Notes: a model not told the origin generated them from the letters alone. A DNA stretch of 64,000 bases from an uncultured Tolumonas sp. (GCF_963676665.1 NZ_OY781378.1:1541655-1605654); one strand, 5' to 3'; counted from the first letter of the stretch, positions 25,244 through 36,287 are shown. A program made the numbers and translations.

Positions 25244-27844
25244 ATGAACGCCATAGCGAAGGAAAAACACCGTTTAGCTTATACAGCTCCTGATTTCACG
25301 ATTGATCAAATTGATCTCGACATCCTGTTGGATGAAAGCCGTACAACCGTGATCGCCACCAGCTTGGTTAAACGTCAAGGCAACCATGTTAATAATTTAT
25401 TGCTGAATGGTGAAAACCTAATTCTCCATTCCGTATTAGTAGACAAAAAACAAGCCACATACCGCATAGAAAACAACCAGCTATGTATTGAAAATATCCC
25501 TGATTTATTTGAATTGCAGATTGTGACTGAAATTAATCCTGAGGCGAATAGCGCTTTGGAAGGGTTATATAAATCGGGTAGTGCATTTTGCACGCAATGT
25601 GAAGCAGAAGGGTTTAGACGGATCACTTATTATTTAGATCGCCCGGATGTTTTGGCCCGATTTACCACTAAAATTACTGCCAATAAAACAAATTATCCAA
25701 TTTTACTGTCGAATGGTAATCGTATTGCCAGTGGTGATAACGACGATGGTACTCATTGGGTTCAATGGCAAGATCCTTATCCAAAACCGTGCTATCTATT
25801 TGCGTTGGTTGCTGGTGATTTTGATGTTCTAAAAGATACTTTTGAGACTAAAAGTGGCCGGAGTGTCGCTCTAGAATTATTTGTAGACAAGGGCAATTTA
25901 AATCGCAGCCATCATGCAATGGCCAGCCTGAAAAAATCGATGGCATGGGACGAACAGCGCTTTGGATTAGAATACGATCTCGATATTTACATGATCGTTG
26001 CCGTCGATTTCTTCAATATGGGAGCAATGGAAAATAAAGGCTTAAATGTCTTTAATTCCAAATTTGTGCTCGCGAATTCTGAATCAGCCACTGATACCGA
26101 TTATTTTGATATTGAACGGGTGATCGGTCATGAATATTTCCATAACTGGACTGGAAATCGTATTACCTGCCGTGACTGGTTCCAACTTAGCCTAAAAGAA
26201 GGGTTAACTGTATTTCGTGATCAGGAATTTTCCTCCGATCTGGGTTCCAGAGCGATTAACCGTATCAGAAATGTGAAGATTATTCGTGGGCCACAGTTTG
26301 CCGAAGATGCAGGGCCTATGTCGCACCCGATCCGTCCGGATGTCGTGATGGAAATGAACAATTTCTACACCCTAACGGTGTATGAAAAAGGTTCGGAAGT
26401 GATCCGCATGTTACACACCATTTTAGGCGAGGATAAATTCCAGGCAGGGATGAAGTTATATGTCGCTCGTCATGATGGACAGGCTGTAACTTGTGATGAT
26501 TTTGTGCAAGCAATGCAAGATGCCTCCGGCATTGACTTGACGCTTTTCCGACGCTGGTATGCTCAGTCTGGCACACCAATATTAACGGTCAGTGATGAGT
26601 TTGATGCCTCAACTTGCACTTATCGGTTGCATGTAAAGCAGCACACGCCAGCAACGGCAGATCAAAAAGAGAAGTTAGCACTGCATATCCCGCTTAGCAT
26701 TGCCTTGTATGATCAGGATGGTGTTTATTTGGGTGATCAATATGATCAGGTGCTGAGCGTTTGTTCCGAACAACAATCTTTTGAGTTTACAGGTATAACT
26801 GAAAAACCAGTCATTGCGTTATTGCAGGACTTTTCAGCACCAGTGAAACTGGAGTATGCCTATGATGATCAGGATTTATTAATTTTATTACGGCACTCCC
26901 GTAGTGCGTTCACGCGCTGGGATGCTGCACAAATGCTGATCAATAAATATATTAAATTGAATGTAAAGAATTTTATTGAACAGAAGCCGCTCGAAGTATC
27001 ACCTGCATTATTAGATTCCTTTGCTGAAATTCTGAGTGATCAGGATTTGGATAAATCGTTGATCGCCGAGATCATGCGGCTCCCATCGGAAAGTAGCATT
27101 GCTGAGTTGTTTGATGAAATTGATGTTGATGCTATTCACACAGTAAGACGCTTTATGGAACAAGCAATAGCCAAGCGTTTGCATAGTGTTTTTGCAATCA
27201 CTTATCAGCAAAATAAGGCTACAGGGCATTATCAACTGTCTCAGGAAGAGATAGCGAAACGAGATTTGGTGGCCGTGTGCTTGAATTATCTGGCAATAAA
27301 TGGCGATGAATCTGATGTGTCTATTATCACTGCACACTATGCCGCTGCAGATAATATGACCGACATCCTCGCGGCTATGCAGGCAGCGAAGCAGGGAGAA
27401 TTACCTGTGCTGCAAAAAATGATGACTGAATTTGAAACAAAATGGCATCACGATGGTTTGGTTATGGATAACTGGTTCCGTATCCAAGCTACATCACCAG
27501 CCGATGATTGTTTATCTATAGTTAAATCACTATTAAGCCATCGCTCTTTTAGTATGCAAAACCCAAATCGCTTGCGAGCATTAATTGGAACATTCAGTGC
27601 GGCTAATCCACATCGTTTTCATGCGATTGATGGATCAGGTTATCGTTTTCTTAGAGAAATATTGGAAGAATTGAACACGACTAACCCGCAAGTTGCTGCA
27701 AGGTTGATTACGCCATTATTGCAATACAAACGTTTTGACACTGTTAGGCAGTCATTGATGAAACAAGAGTTACAGCAATTAGCCGAACGAACAGATTTAT
27801 CTAATGATCTGTTTGAAAAGGTATCCAGAGCATTAGCTCAATAA
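25244..27844 (+). CDS. pepN: Aminopeptidase N (M1 family)
   Basis: 866 residues, the expected length. It is a cytoplasmic zinc aminopeptidase with broad specificity that finishes peptide breakdown. The exopeptidase motif GAMEN is at residues 260-264 and the zinc site HEYFH at 296-300, with the third ligand Glu about 19 residues on (LKEGLTVF). The C-terminal half is the helical domain that closes over the active site. GGAGG lies shortly before ATG 25244. It is divergent from uvrY. Confidence 0.96.
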   Translation: MNAIAKEKHRLAYTAPDFTIDQIDLDILLDESRTTVIATSLVKRQGNHVNNLLLNGENLILHSVLVDKKQATYRIENNQLCIENIPDLFELQIVTEINPEANSALEGLYKSGSAFCTQCEAEGFRRITYYLDRPDVLARFTTKITANKTNYPILLSNGNRIASGDNDDGTHWVQWQDPYPKPCYLFALVAGDFDVLKDTFETKSGRSVALELFVDKGNLNRSHHAMASLKKSMAWDEQRFGLEYDLDIYMIVAVDFFNMGAMENKGLNVFNSKFVLANSESATDTDYFDIERVIGHEYFHNWTGNRITCRDWFQLSLKEGLTVFRDQEFSSDLGSRAINRIRNVKIIRGPQFAEDAGPMSHPIRPDVVMEMNNFYTLTVYEKGSEVIRMLHTILGEDKFQAGMKLYVARHDGQAVTCDDFVQAMQDASGIDLTLFRRWYAQSGTPILTVSDEFDASTCTYRLHVKQHTPATADQKEKLALHIPLSIALYDQDGVYLGDQYDQVLSVCSEQQSFEFTGITEKPVIALLQDFSAPVKLEYAYDDQDLLILLRHSRSAFTRWDAAQMLINKYIKLNVKNFIEQKPLEVSPALLDSFAEILSDQDLDKSLIAEIMRLPSESSIAELFDEIDVDAIHTVRRFMEQAIAKRLHSVFAITYQQNKATGHYQLSQEEIAKRDLVAVCLNYLAINGDESDVSIITAHYAAADNMTDILAAMQAAKQGELPVLQKMMTEFETKWHHDGLVMDNWFRIQATSPADDCLSIVKSLLSHRSFSMQNPNRLRALIGTFSAANPHRFHAIDGSGYRFLREILEELNTTNPQVAARLITPLLQYKRFDTVRQSLMKQELQQLAERTDLSNDLFEKVSRALAQ

Positions 27845-27883
27845 CATTAATAACAGGCGTGAGTAATCACGCCTGATTAACAC

Positions 27884-28102
27884 ATGATGTATATATTTCG
27901 TTTAGCAATATCACCAACTGATGTTTTGAGGTTTTATGAGGGGAGAGTAGATGCGGTTTCTGTAGTTACTGAGCAGGGACAACGTCTACAATTTCCTTTT
28001 CATCATTTGAAACCATTTGTATCTCAAATTGGGATACGAGGGCGGTTTCGGGTAACGATCGATTCTTCAAATAAGATCTCCAGAATAGAACGCATCAGTT
28101 AA
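27884..28102 (+). CDS. DUF2835 family protein
   Basis: 72 residues; matches my memory of the short DUF2835 family of gammaproteobacteria (pattern YxGxVxxVxxxxxxGxxlqfP, here at about residues 18-38, ending in a GRFRVTID strand). It is beta-rich with no membrane segment. Function unknown. It begins 39 bp after pepN, so it is probably read from the same transcript; two adjacent ATGs leave the start one codon uncertain. Confidence 0.8.
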   Translation: MMYIFRLAISPTDVLRFYEGRVDAVSVVTEQGQRLQFPFHHLKPFVSQIGIRGRFRVTIDSSNKISRIERIS

Positions 28103-28230
28103 AAATCGATTACTTAATTTTTAACATCCTTCTCACAAATTGCATAAAGATGCAAGAAAGCGTATTTCGGGCTAAAATGCTGGCGAGAAGTACATAAGCT
28201 GAACTCCACCGCATTCGAGAGAGGACCTTG

Positions 28231-29244
28231 ATGTTTTATTACCCGTTAGTCCGTCATTTCCTATTTAAACTTGACCCTGAAGTTGTTCATGAATTAACGA
28301 TTCATCAGTTGGCATGGATGGGAGGGACTCCGTTTGAGGTGTTTTTCCGTAATAAACTCCCTTCTCGTCCAGTTGAAGTGATGGGTTTGAAGTTCGATAA
28401 CCCTGTCGGATTGGCTGCTGGCTTGGATAAAGATGGCGATGCGATCGACGCCTTTGGCGCGATGGGTTTTGGTTTTATCGAAGTTGGAACCGTAACGCCT
28501 CGCCCTCAACCAGGCAATGATAAACCGCGTATTTTCCGTGTGATTCCTGCTCAGGGGATTATTAATCGGATGGGGTTCAACAATAAAGGCGTAGATAATC
28601 TGATCGAAAATGTCAAAAAGAGCCATTACAAAGGGATCTTAGGCATTAACATTGGTAAGAATAAAGATACACCGATAGAAAATGGCAAAGACGATTACCT
28701 GATTTGTATGGATAAGGTATATGACTATGCTGGATATATTGCGGTGAATATTTCATCACCCAACACCCCGAATTTACGCCAATTACAATATGGCGAGGCA
28801 TTTGATGATTTATTAAATAGCCTAAAAGAGCGCCAAAAAGAACTGGCTGAGCAACATGAGAAATATGTTCCTTTAGCAGTAAAAATTGCGCCGGATTTAT
28901 CGCCAGATGAATTAAAACAAGTTGCAGAAGCACTATTACGTCATAAGATTGATGGTGTTATTGCGACAAATACCACTCTGGATCGTGAGATGATCCACGA
29001 TATGCCGCACGCAGCTGAAACTGGTGGTTTAAGTGGCCGACCATTACAAAATAAGAGTACAGAAATCATTCGATCGTTACATCAATATCTGAAAGGGCAA
29101 ATTCCAATTATTGGCGTTGGCGGTATTGATTCGGCAATGGCGGCGAGAGAAAAAATACAGGCTGGTGCTGAATTAGTTCAGATTTATTCCGGTTTTATTT
29201 ATAACGGCCCTGATTTAGTAAAAAATATCGTTAATAACATCTGA
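28231..29244 (+). CDS. pyrD: Dihydroorotate dehydrogenase (quinone), class 2
   Basis: 337 residues from ATG 28231; a TTG one codon earlier is less likely since homologues begin M(Y/F)YP. It oxidises dihydroorotate to orotate in pyrimidine synthesis, passing electrons to quinone at the inner membrane. The N-terminal amphipathic helices (residues 1-40) and the FMN barrel ([27 protein letters not shown]) are all present. GAGAGGA precedes the start. zapC follows, as in E. coli. Confidence 0.95.
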   Translation: MFYYPLVRHFLFKLDPEVVHELTIHQLAWMGGTPFEVFFRNKLPSRPVEVMGLKFDNPVGLAAGLDKDGDAIDAFGAMGFGFIEVGTVTPRPQPGNDKPRIFRVIPAQGIINRMGFNNKGVDNLIENVKKSHYKGILGINIGKNKDTPIENGKDDYLICMDKVYDYAGYIAVNISSPNTPNLRQLQYGEAFDDLLNSLKERQKELAEQHEKYVPLAVKIAPDLSPDELKQVAEALLRHKIDGVIATNTTLDREMIHDMPHAAETGGLSGRPLQNKSTEIIRSLHQYLKGQIPIIGVGGIDSAMAAREKIQAGAELVQIYSGFIYNGPDLVKNIVNNI

Positions 29245-29327
29245 TATTTGCATATTTTTGCAATGTCCGTTTGAAAAATATCCTAGATTGTTTTATAACA
29301 TCGGAAAACGGGATAGAGAGCAAACGG

Positions 29328-29867
29328 ATGATATTGGTCCCTGATGAAAATTGGCGCTGGATATTTGATGAACAGCGCCAAAACATTCTTCTGGATTTAA
29401 CGGATGATATGCAGTTCACTGCAGCCATACCTGCGAAGCAGCTAGAAAAAAAATCAGCATTTACAGAGTCATTTACTGTAGATGATTCCTCGCATTATTT
29501 TCATTTCCTTGAATGCCTCGGCGAGTTTCCGTTTACTGATCCTGAACGAGTACAGATTGTTCTGAATGCTATTGCTGCTATCAAATATGTTCGGCCATTA
29601 GTCAGCCAGAGCTGGTTTTATCAGGATGTAAACATGCTTTCTGATATGCCGGAATTGGGTGAGGTTTTTTCGGTTGTGACAGAATGCATGTACGGTGATG
29701 TGATGGTTATATCACCAGGTAGTACCGCATCGCTTTGTATTGTGATCAGCCAGTCTATTCAATTAGATTCAGATAAGTCATTAAAACAATCTGCAATATG
29801 CAAATTGATGAATAGTAAGCTGTTGCCTTATCAGGCGGCGACCAAATACTTGGCTAAAATGGCTTAA
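29328..29867 (+). CDS. zapC: Cell division protein ZapC
   Basis: 179 residues from ATG 29328 (GAGAG eight bases upstream), which aligns with the E. coli start; the frame is open upstream to 29271 but that adds residues the family lacks. ZapC binds FtsZ and promotes polymer bundling at the division ring in the cytoplasm. The N-terminal DENWRWIFDEQ matches the family. The pyrD-zapC neighbourhood is conserved. A bidirectional terminator closes the gene. Confidence 0.85.
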   Translation: MILVPDENWRWIFDEQRQNILLDLTDDMQFTAAIPAKQLEKKSAFTESFTVDDSSHYFHFLECLGEFPFTDPERVQIVLNAIAAIKYVRPLVSQSWFYQDVNMLSDMPELGEVFSVVTECMYGDVMVISPGSTASLCIVISQSIQLDSDKSLKQSAICKLMNSKLLPYQAATKYLAKMA

Positions 29868-29884
29868 GCCATAAATGCTAATAT

Positions 29885-29910
29885 AAAAAAGCCCCTTTCG
29901 GGGCTTTTTT
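29885..29910. terminator. Bidirectional Rho-independent terminator
   Basis: AAAAAAGCCCC-TTTC-GGGGCTTTTTT serves zapC on the plus strand and pheA on the minus strand; it overlaps the pheA stop by two bases. Confidence 0.92.
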
Positions 29911-31072
29911 ATTCTGCCGTAGGACTGCTGACCGGATGAACGTCTTCACTCGGATAGCAGCCTAATATCTTCACATAGCGAGTTGATGATTGTAGATCCT
30001 GAATCGCGGCCTGCATTTCATCACTTTCCAGATTAGCGGCAACATCAACGTAAAACATTTCTTCCCAAGGGTTTCCAGGAATTGGACGTGATTCCAATTT
30101 AGTCATGTTGATGTTGTGGTTGCGCAATACTAATAATGCTTCGACCAGTGAACCTGTTTTTTGTGTTGTGGACATAATGAATGTCGTTTTTGCCGGAACC
30201 AGTGGCGATACTTTAATTGGTTCACGGGCAACAATCAGAAAACGAGTACAGTTATCCGGCTGGTTAGCTAATCCACTGGCAATTTTAATTAAACCGTAGA
30301 TATCACCACCTTCCGCACTGCCAATAGCGGCTGCATTAGGAGAAGCCAGTTCTTTGACCTTCAACATTGCGGCTGATGATGAATCGCAAAAAACTTTGCG
30401 AATATGCGGGTTGCTATCAAGATAATGCGATGACTGCATGATGGGTTGCGGATGCCCATAGATAACTTCAATATCGTTTATATTGGTATCCACTGCTGTC
30501 AGCAGGCAATGATCAATTGGGTAGGTTAGTTCAGCGACAATCGAGAGGCTGGTCTGTTGCATCAAATCATAAACTTCATTGATAGAACCGGATGTCATAT
30601 TCTCGATGGGCAATACCCCATACTGACAAGCGCCGCTTTCTACTTCATGAAAAACCTGATTAAAGCTGCTGCAACTTATTTCGCGAATATCAGATAACTG
30701 GCGGCCAAGGAATTTACGGGCTGCAAGGCTGGAATATGATCCTAATGGCCCTAAATAAGCAACGCTGTTGCCTGCATCTGTGTGCTCAGGGTTTTTCTGT
30801 TGTTGCACAAAATCCTGCTGAATTAATACAGAATCTTCGATAATTAATTGGAATACCTGTTGAATAAAATGAGCAGAAAGGCCCATTGGGTGACCAACCT
30901 GAGTCAGATATGCCAGTAGCTCTTGTTCTCGCCGTTGATCCCGAATCGGACGTTGGCTAAATAATTTATTTTTAGCCACTTCGATACTGATTGCACGACG
31001 TTTGGCAAAAAGAGCGAGCAACTGGGTGTCAATCTCGTTAATGGAATTGCGGATCTCATCCAGTGTAGCCAT
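29909..31072 (-). CDS. pheA: Chorismate mutase/prephenate dehydratase (P-protein)
   Basis: 387 residues, bifunctional: residues 1-~90 are an AroQ chorismate mutase, about 105-285 the prephenate dehydratase (VAYLGPLGSYS, GVLPIENMTSGS, and the NCTRFLIV motif), and the C-terminal ~90 an ACT domain with ESRP that binds phenylalanine for feedback inhibition. It makes phenylpyruvate in the cytoplasm. AAGGAG lies before the start. The leader upstream shows no Phe-rich leader peptide, so pheL-type attenuation is not evident. Confidence 0.95.
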   Translation of the reverse strand: MATLDEIRNSINEIDTQLLALFAKRRAISIEVAKNKLFSQRPIRDQRREQELLAYLTQVGHPMGLSAHFIQQVFQLIIEDSVLIQQDFVQQQKNPEHTDAGNSVAYLGPLGSYSSLAARKFLGRQLSDIREISCSSFNQVFHEVESGACQYGVLPIENMTSGSINEVYDLMQQTSLSIVAELTYPIDHCLLTAVDTNINDIEVIYGHPQPIMQSSHYLDSNPHIRKVFCDSSSAAMLKVKELASPNAAAIGSAEGGDIYGLIKIASGLANQPDNCTRFLIVAREPIKVSPLVPAKTTFIMSTTQKTGSLVEALLVLRNHNINMTKLESRPIPGNPWEEMFYVDVAANLESDEMQAAIQDLQSSTRYVKILGCYPSEDVHPVSSPTAE

Positions 31073-31240
31073 GGCTTACTCTCCTTGTATAAATATCGAA
31101 ACACATTACGCAGATGCAAATTAAAGAAAACATAATCGGATACAAATAATCCTGATATACACAAATGGTAACACTTCCTGCCTCCCTATATATAGAATAG
31201 TAGTTAAGAAATCATTCCTTTAATCATAGGCGACAACTTA

Positions 31241-32245
31241 ATGGGTCCTTTGATGTTAGATGTTCAGGGCTGTGAACTGGACGCTGAAGAACGTGAAATG
31301 CTGGCACACCCAACAGTGGGTGGTTTGATCTTATTTACCCGCAATTATCATGATCGGGCACAATTATCGGCATTGGTAGCCGCAATACGACAAGCGGCCG
31401 CTAAACCCTTGCTGATTGCTGTTGACCATGAAGGCGGTCGGGTTCAACGGTTTCGAGATGGCTTTTCCCGCATTCCACCAATGGGGCTTTTGCATAATGC
31501 CAGTAATCAGGCCACAAGTTTAGCAACAGATTGTGGTTGGTTAATGGCGGCTGAACTGCTGGCCCATGATATCGATTTAAGTTTTGCCCCAGTGCTGGAT
31601 TTAGAACGTGGTAGCAATGTTATTGGAAACCGTAGTTTTAGCAGCGACCCACAGCAAGTGATTGAGCTGGCTTCTGCATTTATTGATGGCATGCACCAGG
31701 CTGGAATGAAAGCAACAGGTAAACATTTCCCCGGGCATGGTAGCGTTAGAGCCGATTCTCATGTCGAAAGCCCGCGAGACCATCGTTCGTGGGAGGAAAT
31801 AGATGCAACGGATATGGTGCCATTTAAACAGTTAATTCCGACGGGAAAATTAGATGCGCTCATGCCAGCACATGTGATTTATACCGAGATTGATGAACAT
31901 CCAGCTGGTTTTTCCCGTTTTTGGTTGCAGGAAATATTACGCAAAAAGCTTGGTTTCAAGGGAGTTATTTTCAGCGATGATCTGACGATGGAAGGCGCAG
32001 CGGTCGCTGGCGGATATCCAGAACGAGCACAAGCAGCCTTAGATGCCGGTTGTGACATGTTACTGGCCTGCAATAACCGGGCTGGTGCAGTTGCTATTCT
32101 TGATGGATTAAAAAATCCACCTTCTAGCAGTGCAGAGTCATTATTAAGTAAAAACCAAGGTGATTGGTCCCGACTCATATCGTCATCTCGCTGGCAAAAC
32201 ACGCAAAACAGAATCCGCCGCTTTGTTGAAGAGTATGTTAATTAA
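31241..32245 (+). CDS. nagZ: Beta-N-acetylhexosaminidase NagZ (GH3)
   Basis: 334 residues. It removes GlcNAc from anhydro-muropeptides in cytoplasmic peptidoglycan recycling; the product also signals AmpC induction in many relatives. The NagZ signature KHFPGHG (about residues 161-167) carries the catalytic His on the mobile loop, and the nucleophile Asp is in FSDDLTMEG near residue 246. It precedes ycfP and ndh, as in E. coli, and is divergent from pheA. Confidence 0.95.
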   Translation: MGPLMLDVQGCELDAEEREMLAHPTVGGLILFTRNYHDRAQLSALVAAIRQAAAKPLLIAVDHEGGRVQRFRDGFSRIPPMGLLHNASNQATSLATDCGWLMAAELLAHDIDLSFAPVLDLERGSNVIGNRSFSSDPQQVIELASAFIDGMHQAGMKATGKHFPGHGSVRADSHVESPRDHRSWEEIDATDMVPFKQLIPTGKLDALMPAHVIYTEIDEHPAGFSRFWLQEILRKKLGFKGVIFSDDLTMEGAAVAGGYPERAQAALDAGCDMLLACNNRAGAVAILDGLKNPPSSSAESLLSKNQGDWSRLISSSRWQNTQNRIRRFVEEYVN

Positions 32246-32292
32246 TATCATATTTTTGATCTTAAGCAGCCTTTCGGGGCTTTGAACTGACC

Positions 32293-32315
32293 CCATAGCA
32301 GGAGACCTGCTATGG
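32293..32315. repeat. Perfect 10-bp inverted repeat between nagZ and ycfP
   Basis: CCATAGCAGG-AGA-CCTGCTATGG. No T tract on either side, so it may be a processing or protein-binding site rather than a terminator. Confidence 0.6.
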
Positions 32316-32354
32316 TGAATTCCTGACAAGGTTGTTGATTGAGAGGGATCCAAC

Positions 32355-32897
32355 ATGATTATTTATCTGCACGGTTTTGATGCTACCAGTCCTGGCAATT
32401 ATGAAAAAGTATTGCAATTACAATTTATTGACCCGGATGTACGTATGGTTAGCTACAGTACAGTTTATCCTCGTCAGGATATGAGCCATCTGTTAAAGGA
32501 AGTGCATCGTCAAATTACAACGTCCGATGATCCTGCACCGTTGATCTGTGGTGTGGGTCTGGGCGGTTATTGGAGTGAGCGCATTGGTTATCTCTGCGGT
32601 ATTCGCCAAGTCATGTTTAATCCGAATCTTTTTCCTGAAGAAACAATGCAAGGAAAGATCGCTCGTCCGGAAGAATATGTTGATATCGCTTCTAAATGTG
32701 TAACTGAATTTCGTAAAAAAAATGCAAGAAAGTGCATTTGTATCCTTTCTGTTAACGATGAAGTCATGGATAATAGCCGCACAGCAAGTGAGCTGAAAGA
32801 ATATTACGACATTGTATGGGATGAGCAACAATCCCATAAGTTCAAGGATCTGTCGTCACATCTACAGCTTATAAAAGCATTCAAGAATGCTGGATGA
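32355..32897 (+). CDS. ycfP: YcfP family esterase-fold protein (UPF0227)
   Basis: 180 residues, strongly similar along its whole length to E. coli YcfP ([15 protein letters not shown] at the start, [10 protein letters not shown], the end region KDLSSHLQ). It has the alpha/beta-hydrolase outline, but the elbow reads G-V-G-L-G-G instead of G-x-S-x-G, so a classical serine esterase is unlikely. Function is not established. Lies between nagZ and ndh, as in enterics. Confidence 0.93.
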   Translation: MIIYLHGFDATSPGNYEKVLQLQFIDPDVRMVSYSTVYPRQDMSHLLKEVHRQITTSDDPAPLICGVGLGGYWSERIGYLCGIRQVMFNPNLFPEETMQGKIARPEEYVDIASKCVTEFRKKNARKCICILSVNDEVMDNSRTASELKEYYDIVWDEQQSHKFKDLSSHLQLIKAFKNAG

Positions 32898-32963
32898 TGT
32901 CAGATGATTTTTGAGGAAGCGTAACTATTCCTTAACATATGTAATAAAAAAGGTGCTTCTGGT

Positions 32964-34277
32964 ATGACCAAAATTGTCATTGTTGGTGGTGGTGCAGGTG
33001 GTCTTGAATTGGCCACACGTCTGGGACGTAAATTGGGTAAAAAAGGTAAGGCTCAGATCACGTTAGTTGATCGCAACCGTACCCATTTATGGAAACCGTT
33101 GCTACATGAAGTTGCAGCTGGTTCGCTGGATGCTGGTGTTGATGCATTAAGCTATCAGTCTCAGGCCCGCCACAATGCGTTTGAATTCCAATTAGGCACA
33201 TTGACTGATATTAAACGTCAGGAAAAACGTATCGTACTGGCACCAATTTTTGGTGAAAAAGGCGAAGAAGTATTAGGTGAACGCGAAATTGAATATGACT
33301 ACCTGGTAATGGCGCTGGGATCAGTTTCTAACGATTTCAATACACCAGGTGTGCGTGACCATTGTATTTTTCTGGATAGTGCTGATCAGGCATTCCGTTT
33401 CCATAATATTTTGATGGATAAATTCCTGCGTTTCGCTGGCTCACGAACTACTAGCAACACTGATATTCCGCAAGATGGCAATATCAAGATCGCTATCGTG
33501 GGTGCTGGTGCCACCGGTATTGAGCTTTCTGCTGAATTGTATAATGCAGTTGAAGAATTGACGGCATATGGTTATAAAAACCTGTCTCGTCGCAGCTTGA
33601 AAGTAACTGTAGTTGAAGCTGGCCCACGTATTCTGCCTGCGCTGCCAGAGCGTATTTCTGGTGCCGCGCATCATGAACTGACCGAGTTGGGTGTTGATAT
33701 CCGCACTGCGACGTTTGTGAGTGAAGCGACCGATAAAGGCTTAATGACCAAAGATGGCGAGCTGATCGAAGCAGATTTGATGGTTTGGGCTGCCGGTGTT
33801 AAAGCACCTGATTTCCTGAAAGAAATTGGCGGGCTGGAAACTAACCGTGCCAACCAATTGGTCGTAAAAGGCACGCTGCAAACCACCATTGACGATCATG
33901 TTTATGCGATTGGTGACTGTGCTGCCTGTGCCATGGAAGATGGAAAACTGGTTCCGCCACGCGCACAATCTGCTCATCAGATGGCAACTCAGGCCATGAA
34001 AAATATTCTGGCACAGATCAATGGTGGCGAATTAAAAGCATATCAGTATGTCGATTACGGCTCATTGGTGTCGCTGAGTAACTTCTCAACGGTTGGTAGC
34101 TTGATGGGTAACCTGATGCGTGGGTCTATGATGATTGAGGGTCGCATCGCTCGTATGATGTATATCTCTTTATATCGTATGCACCAAGTTGCACTTTACG
34201 GGTATGTCAAAACTGGTTTGATTATGTTGGTTGGCCAGTTGAACCGAATTCTGCGTCCACGCCTGAAATTGCATTGA
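32964..34277 (+). CDS. ndh: Type II NADH:quinone oxidoreductase
   Basis: 437 residues. Single-subunit, non-proton-pumping NADH dehydrogenase on the inner face of the cytoplasmic membrane, passing electrons from NADH via FAD to quinone. The FAD-binding GGGAGG motif is at the N-terminus ([12 protein letters not shown]) and the NADH-binding GAGATG near residue 175; the C-terminal ~60 residues are amphipathic and mediate membrane binding. Two terminators follow. Confidence 0.95.
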   Translation: MTKIVIVGGGAGGLELATRLGRKLGKKGKAQITLVDRNRTHLWKPLLHEVAAGSLDAGVDALSYQSQARHNAFEFQLGTLTDIKRQEKRIVLAPIFGEKGEEVLGEREIEYDYLVMALGSVSNDFNTPGVRDHCIFLDSADQAFRFHNILMDKFLRFAGSRTTSNTDIPQDGNIKIAIVGAGATGIELSAELYNAVEELTAYGYKNLSRRSLKVTVVEAGPRILPALPERISGAAHHELTELGVDIRTATFVSEATDKGLMTKDGELIEADLMVWAAGVKAPDFLKEIGGLETNRANQLVVKGTLQTTIDDHVYAIGDCAACAMEDGKLVPPRAQSAHQMATQAMKNILAQINGGELKAYQYVDYGSLVSLSNFSTVGSLMGNLMRGSMMIEGRIARMMYISLYRMHQVALYGYVKTGLIMLVGQLNRILRPRLKLH

Positions 34278-34293
34278 TTTCTTGCTGATAGTA

Positions 34294-34324
34294 AAAAGCC
34301 GACTAATTTCAGTCGGCTTTTTTA
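34294..34324 (+). terminator. ndh terminator
   Basis: AAAAAGCCGACT-AATTTC-AGTCGGCTTTTTT, symmetric and strong. Confidence 0.9.
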
Positions 34325-34348
34325 TAGGTGAAATTTACGCGAATCATA

Positions 34349-34379
34349 AAAAAACGCCGCAATATGCGGCGTTTTTTTA
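34349..34379. terminator. Bidirectional terminator (satP side)
   Basis: Stem ACGCCGCA/TGCGGCGT with loop ATA, flanked by A and T runs on both sides. It lies between the 3' ends of ndh and satP. Confidence 0.9.
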
Positions 34380-34393
34380 GATGCTTTATAAGC

Positions 34394-34963
34394 TTAGTGA
34401 GCTTGAGCTTCACCGATTGGCAGAATGGTGCGGCCGAATTTTTCGTTCAACACTTCAGCCATAGCCAGATAAATTGCAGATGCACCACAGAAAATACCTT
34501 CGAAACCAGCAAATGTACCTAATGCTGCGTTACCGGTGAAATCTTTAGCGGCCAACAAGAAGAACAATACAACCAGAGTACCGAATACCACCTGCAGTGC
34601 TTTCGGGCCTTTCAGCGTGCCAAAGAACATGAACAGAGTGAAGATACCCCACATCAGTAGGTAACAACCCATAGAGGTTTCGTTTGCTGCATCAGCCCAA
34701 CCCCATTTTGGCATCAGGATCAGGAATACCAGACTGATCCAGAAGAAACCGTAAGAGGTAAAAGCAGTCAGACCGAAAGTATTACCTTTTTTGAATTCAA
34801 GAATACCTGCAATCACTTGCGCCATACCGCCATATGCCAGACCCATTGCCAGAATCATGGCGCTGATTGGGAAGAAGCCTGCATTATGGATGTTCAGCAG
34901 CACAGTGGTCATACCAAAACCCATCAGACCCAATGGTGCTGGATTTGCCAATTTTTCGCTCAC
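34394..34963 (-). CDS. satP: Acetate/succinate permease SatP (GPR1/FUN34/YaaH)
   Basis: 189 residues from GTG 34963, which has GGAGAA at a good distance and matches the E. coli start; an ATG at 35002 adds a poorly matched tail. Six hydrophobic segments and the family signature [14 protein letters not shown] (about residues 6-19) identify an inner-membrane acetate-succinate/proton symporter family. It lies next to ldhA, so two fermentation-acid genes sit together, although a terminator separates them. Confidence 0.92.
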   Translation of the reverse strand: MSEKLANPAPLGLMGFGMTTVLLNIHNAGFFPISAMILAMGLAYGGMAQVIAGILEFKKGNTFGLTAFTSYGFFWISLVFLILMPKWGWADAANETSMGCYLLMWGIFTLFMFFGTLKGPKALQVVFGTLVVLFFLLAAKDFTGNAALGTFAGFEGIFCGASAIYLAMAEVLNEKFGRTILPIGEAQAH

Positions 34964-35127
34964 GAGAAGTTCTCCAGTAATAACGCTTAAAGGGTTCATC
35001 ATCCTGATGAACGTTAGGTTTATGTAAAAATCCGCGCGATTCTAGAGGGCTGATCAGCTGTGTGCAAGTTAATTTGCGAGTCAGATCAAAGAAGTTTTTA
35101 TGCAGGAAATGTATGTATTTATTTAAG

Positions 35128-35154
35128 ATAAAAAAGGGAAGCATGTGCTTCCCG
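35128..35154 (-). terminator. ldhA terminator
   Basis: On the minus strand: GGGAAGC-ACAT-GCTTCCC followed by TTTTTT, just after the ldhA stop. Confidence 0.85.
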
Positions 35155-35179
35155 ATATAAATGTTAAAATGTTGTAAAT

Positions 35180-36169
35180 TTACTCCACTTCATTACCGCT
35201 TTTTTCATTGGCAGCAAAGATTTTGGCGTTATTTAATGTCGTTCCGGCAATAGACAGCAGCGCTTCGCGCGTCAGAAATGCCTGATGACCAGTGAACAAC
35301 ACATTATGGCAGGCAGAAAGACGGCGGAAGGTATCATCGGTGATCACTTCGTTCGATTTATCTTCAAAAAAGAGTTCGCTTTCTTCTTCATAGACATCTA
35401 AACCAAGAGCTCCGATTTTACCTTGTTTCAATGCTTCGATGGCATCTTGAGAATTCAGTAACGCACCACGACTGGTATTAATAATCATCACACCTTTTTT
35501 CATTTTGGCGAATGATTGTGAATTTAACAGGTGGTAATTTTCCTGAAATAGCGGGCAATGCAAACTGATCACATCTGACTCGCGGAATAGAGTGTCCAGA
35601 TCGACATATTCAGCGCCTAATTCAATAGCTGCTTGATTTTGGAATGGATCATTTACCAGCAAACGCATACCAAAACCTTTTAAAATTCTTAATGTTGCGA
35701 TACCGATCTTACCTGTACCGATAATGCCAGCAGTCTTGCCGAACATGTTAAAACCCACTAAACCATCGAGGGCAAAATTAGCATCGCGGGTGCGTTGATA
35801 GGCTTTATGGATGCGACGATTCAACGTCATCATCAGGCCGACACTGTGTTCTGCAACGGCTTCCGGCGAATAGGCAGGAACGCGCACAACAGTCAGACCT
35901 AACTCTTTGGCCGCGACTAAATCAACATTGTTATAACCAGCGCAACGCATTGCTAACAGGCGAGTGCCGTTGTTTACCAGATCAGTTAATACCGGACGTG
36001 AGAGATCATCATTAACAAATGCACAAACAACCGGATAACCGTGGGCTAATCGTGCAGTTTTTGCATCCAAACGAACATCAAAATAATCGATAACATAACC
36101 AAATTGTTGGTTGGCTTGCTCAAAATAATCACGATCGTATGCTTTAGCACTAAATAATGCGATTTTCAT
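35180..36169 (-). CDS. ldhA: Fermentative D-lactate dehydrogenase
   Basis: 329 residues from ATG 36169 (GGAGA eight bases upstream), which aligns with the E. coli start. It reduces pyruvate to D-lactate with NADH during mixed-acid fermentation. The NAD motif GTGKIG lies near residue 150 and the catalytic His in GHQAF near the C-terminus; the segment VISLHCPL is also typical. High similarity to E. coli LdhA along the whole length. Confidence 0.95.
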   Translation of the reverse strand: MKIALFSAKAYDRDYFEQANQQFGYVIDYFDVRLDAKTARLAHGYPVVCAFVNDDLSRPVLTDLVNNGTRLLAMRCAGYNNVDLVAAKELGLTVVRVPAYSPEAVAEHSVGLMMTLNRRIHKAYQRTRDANFALDGLVGFNMFGKTAGIIGTGKIGIATLRILKGFGMRLLVNDPFQNQAAIELGAEYVDLDTLFRESDVISLHCPLFQENYHLLNSQSFAKMKKGVMIINTSRGALLNSQDAIEALKQGKIGALGLDVYEEESELFFEDKSNEVITDDTFRRLSACHNVLFTGHQAFLTREALLSIAGTTLNNAKIFAANEKSGNEVE

Positions 36170-36287
36170 AGGTACAGTCTCCACCTGAAAAGATGTAGTA
36201 AAATTACATCATTTTTGAATCGGCCGTCAACTTAATATGATGTATGTCAAAAAAATACGGATTGGTGAGTGGTTTTGATCTGAAAAA

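Noticed and set aside
28145..28185. PurR-like box before pyrD
   Set aside because: Only a partial match to the consensus (several core positions differ); not strong enough to report as a site.
31073..31240. pheL-type attenuator before pheA
   Set aside because: Short upstream frames are not Phe-rich and no terminator/antiterminator pair is seen.
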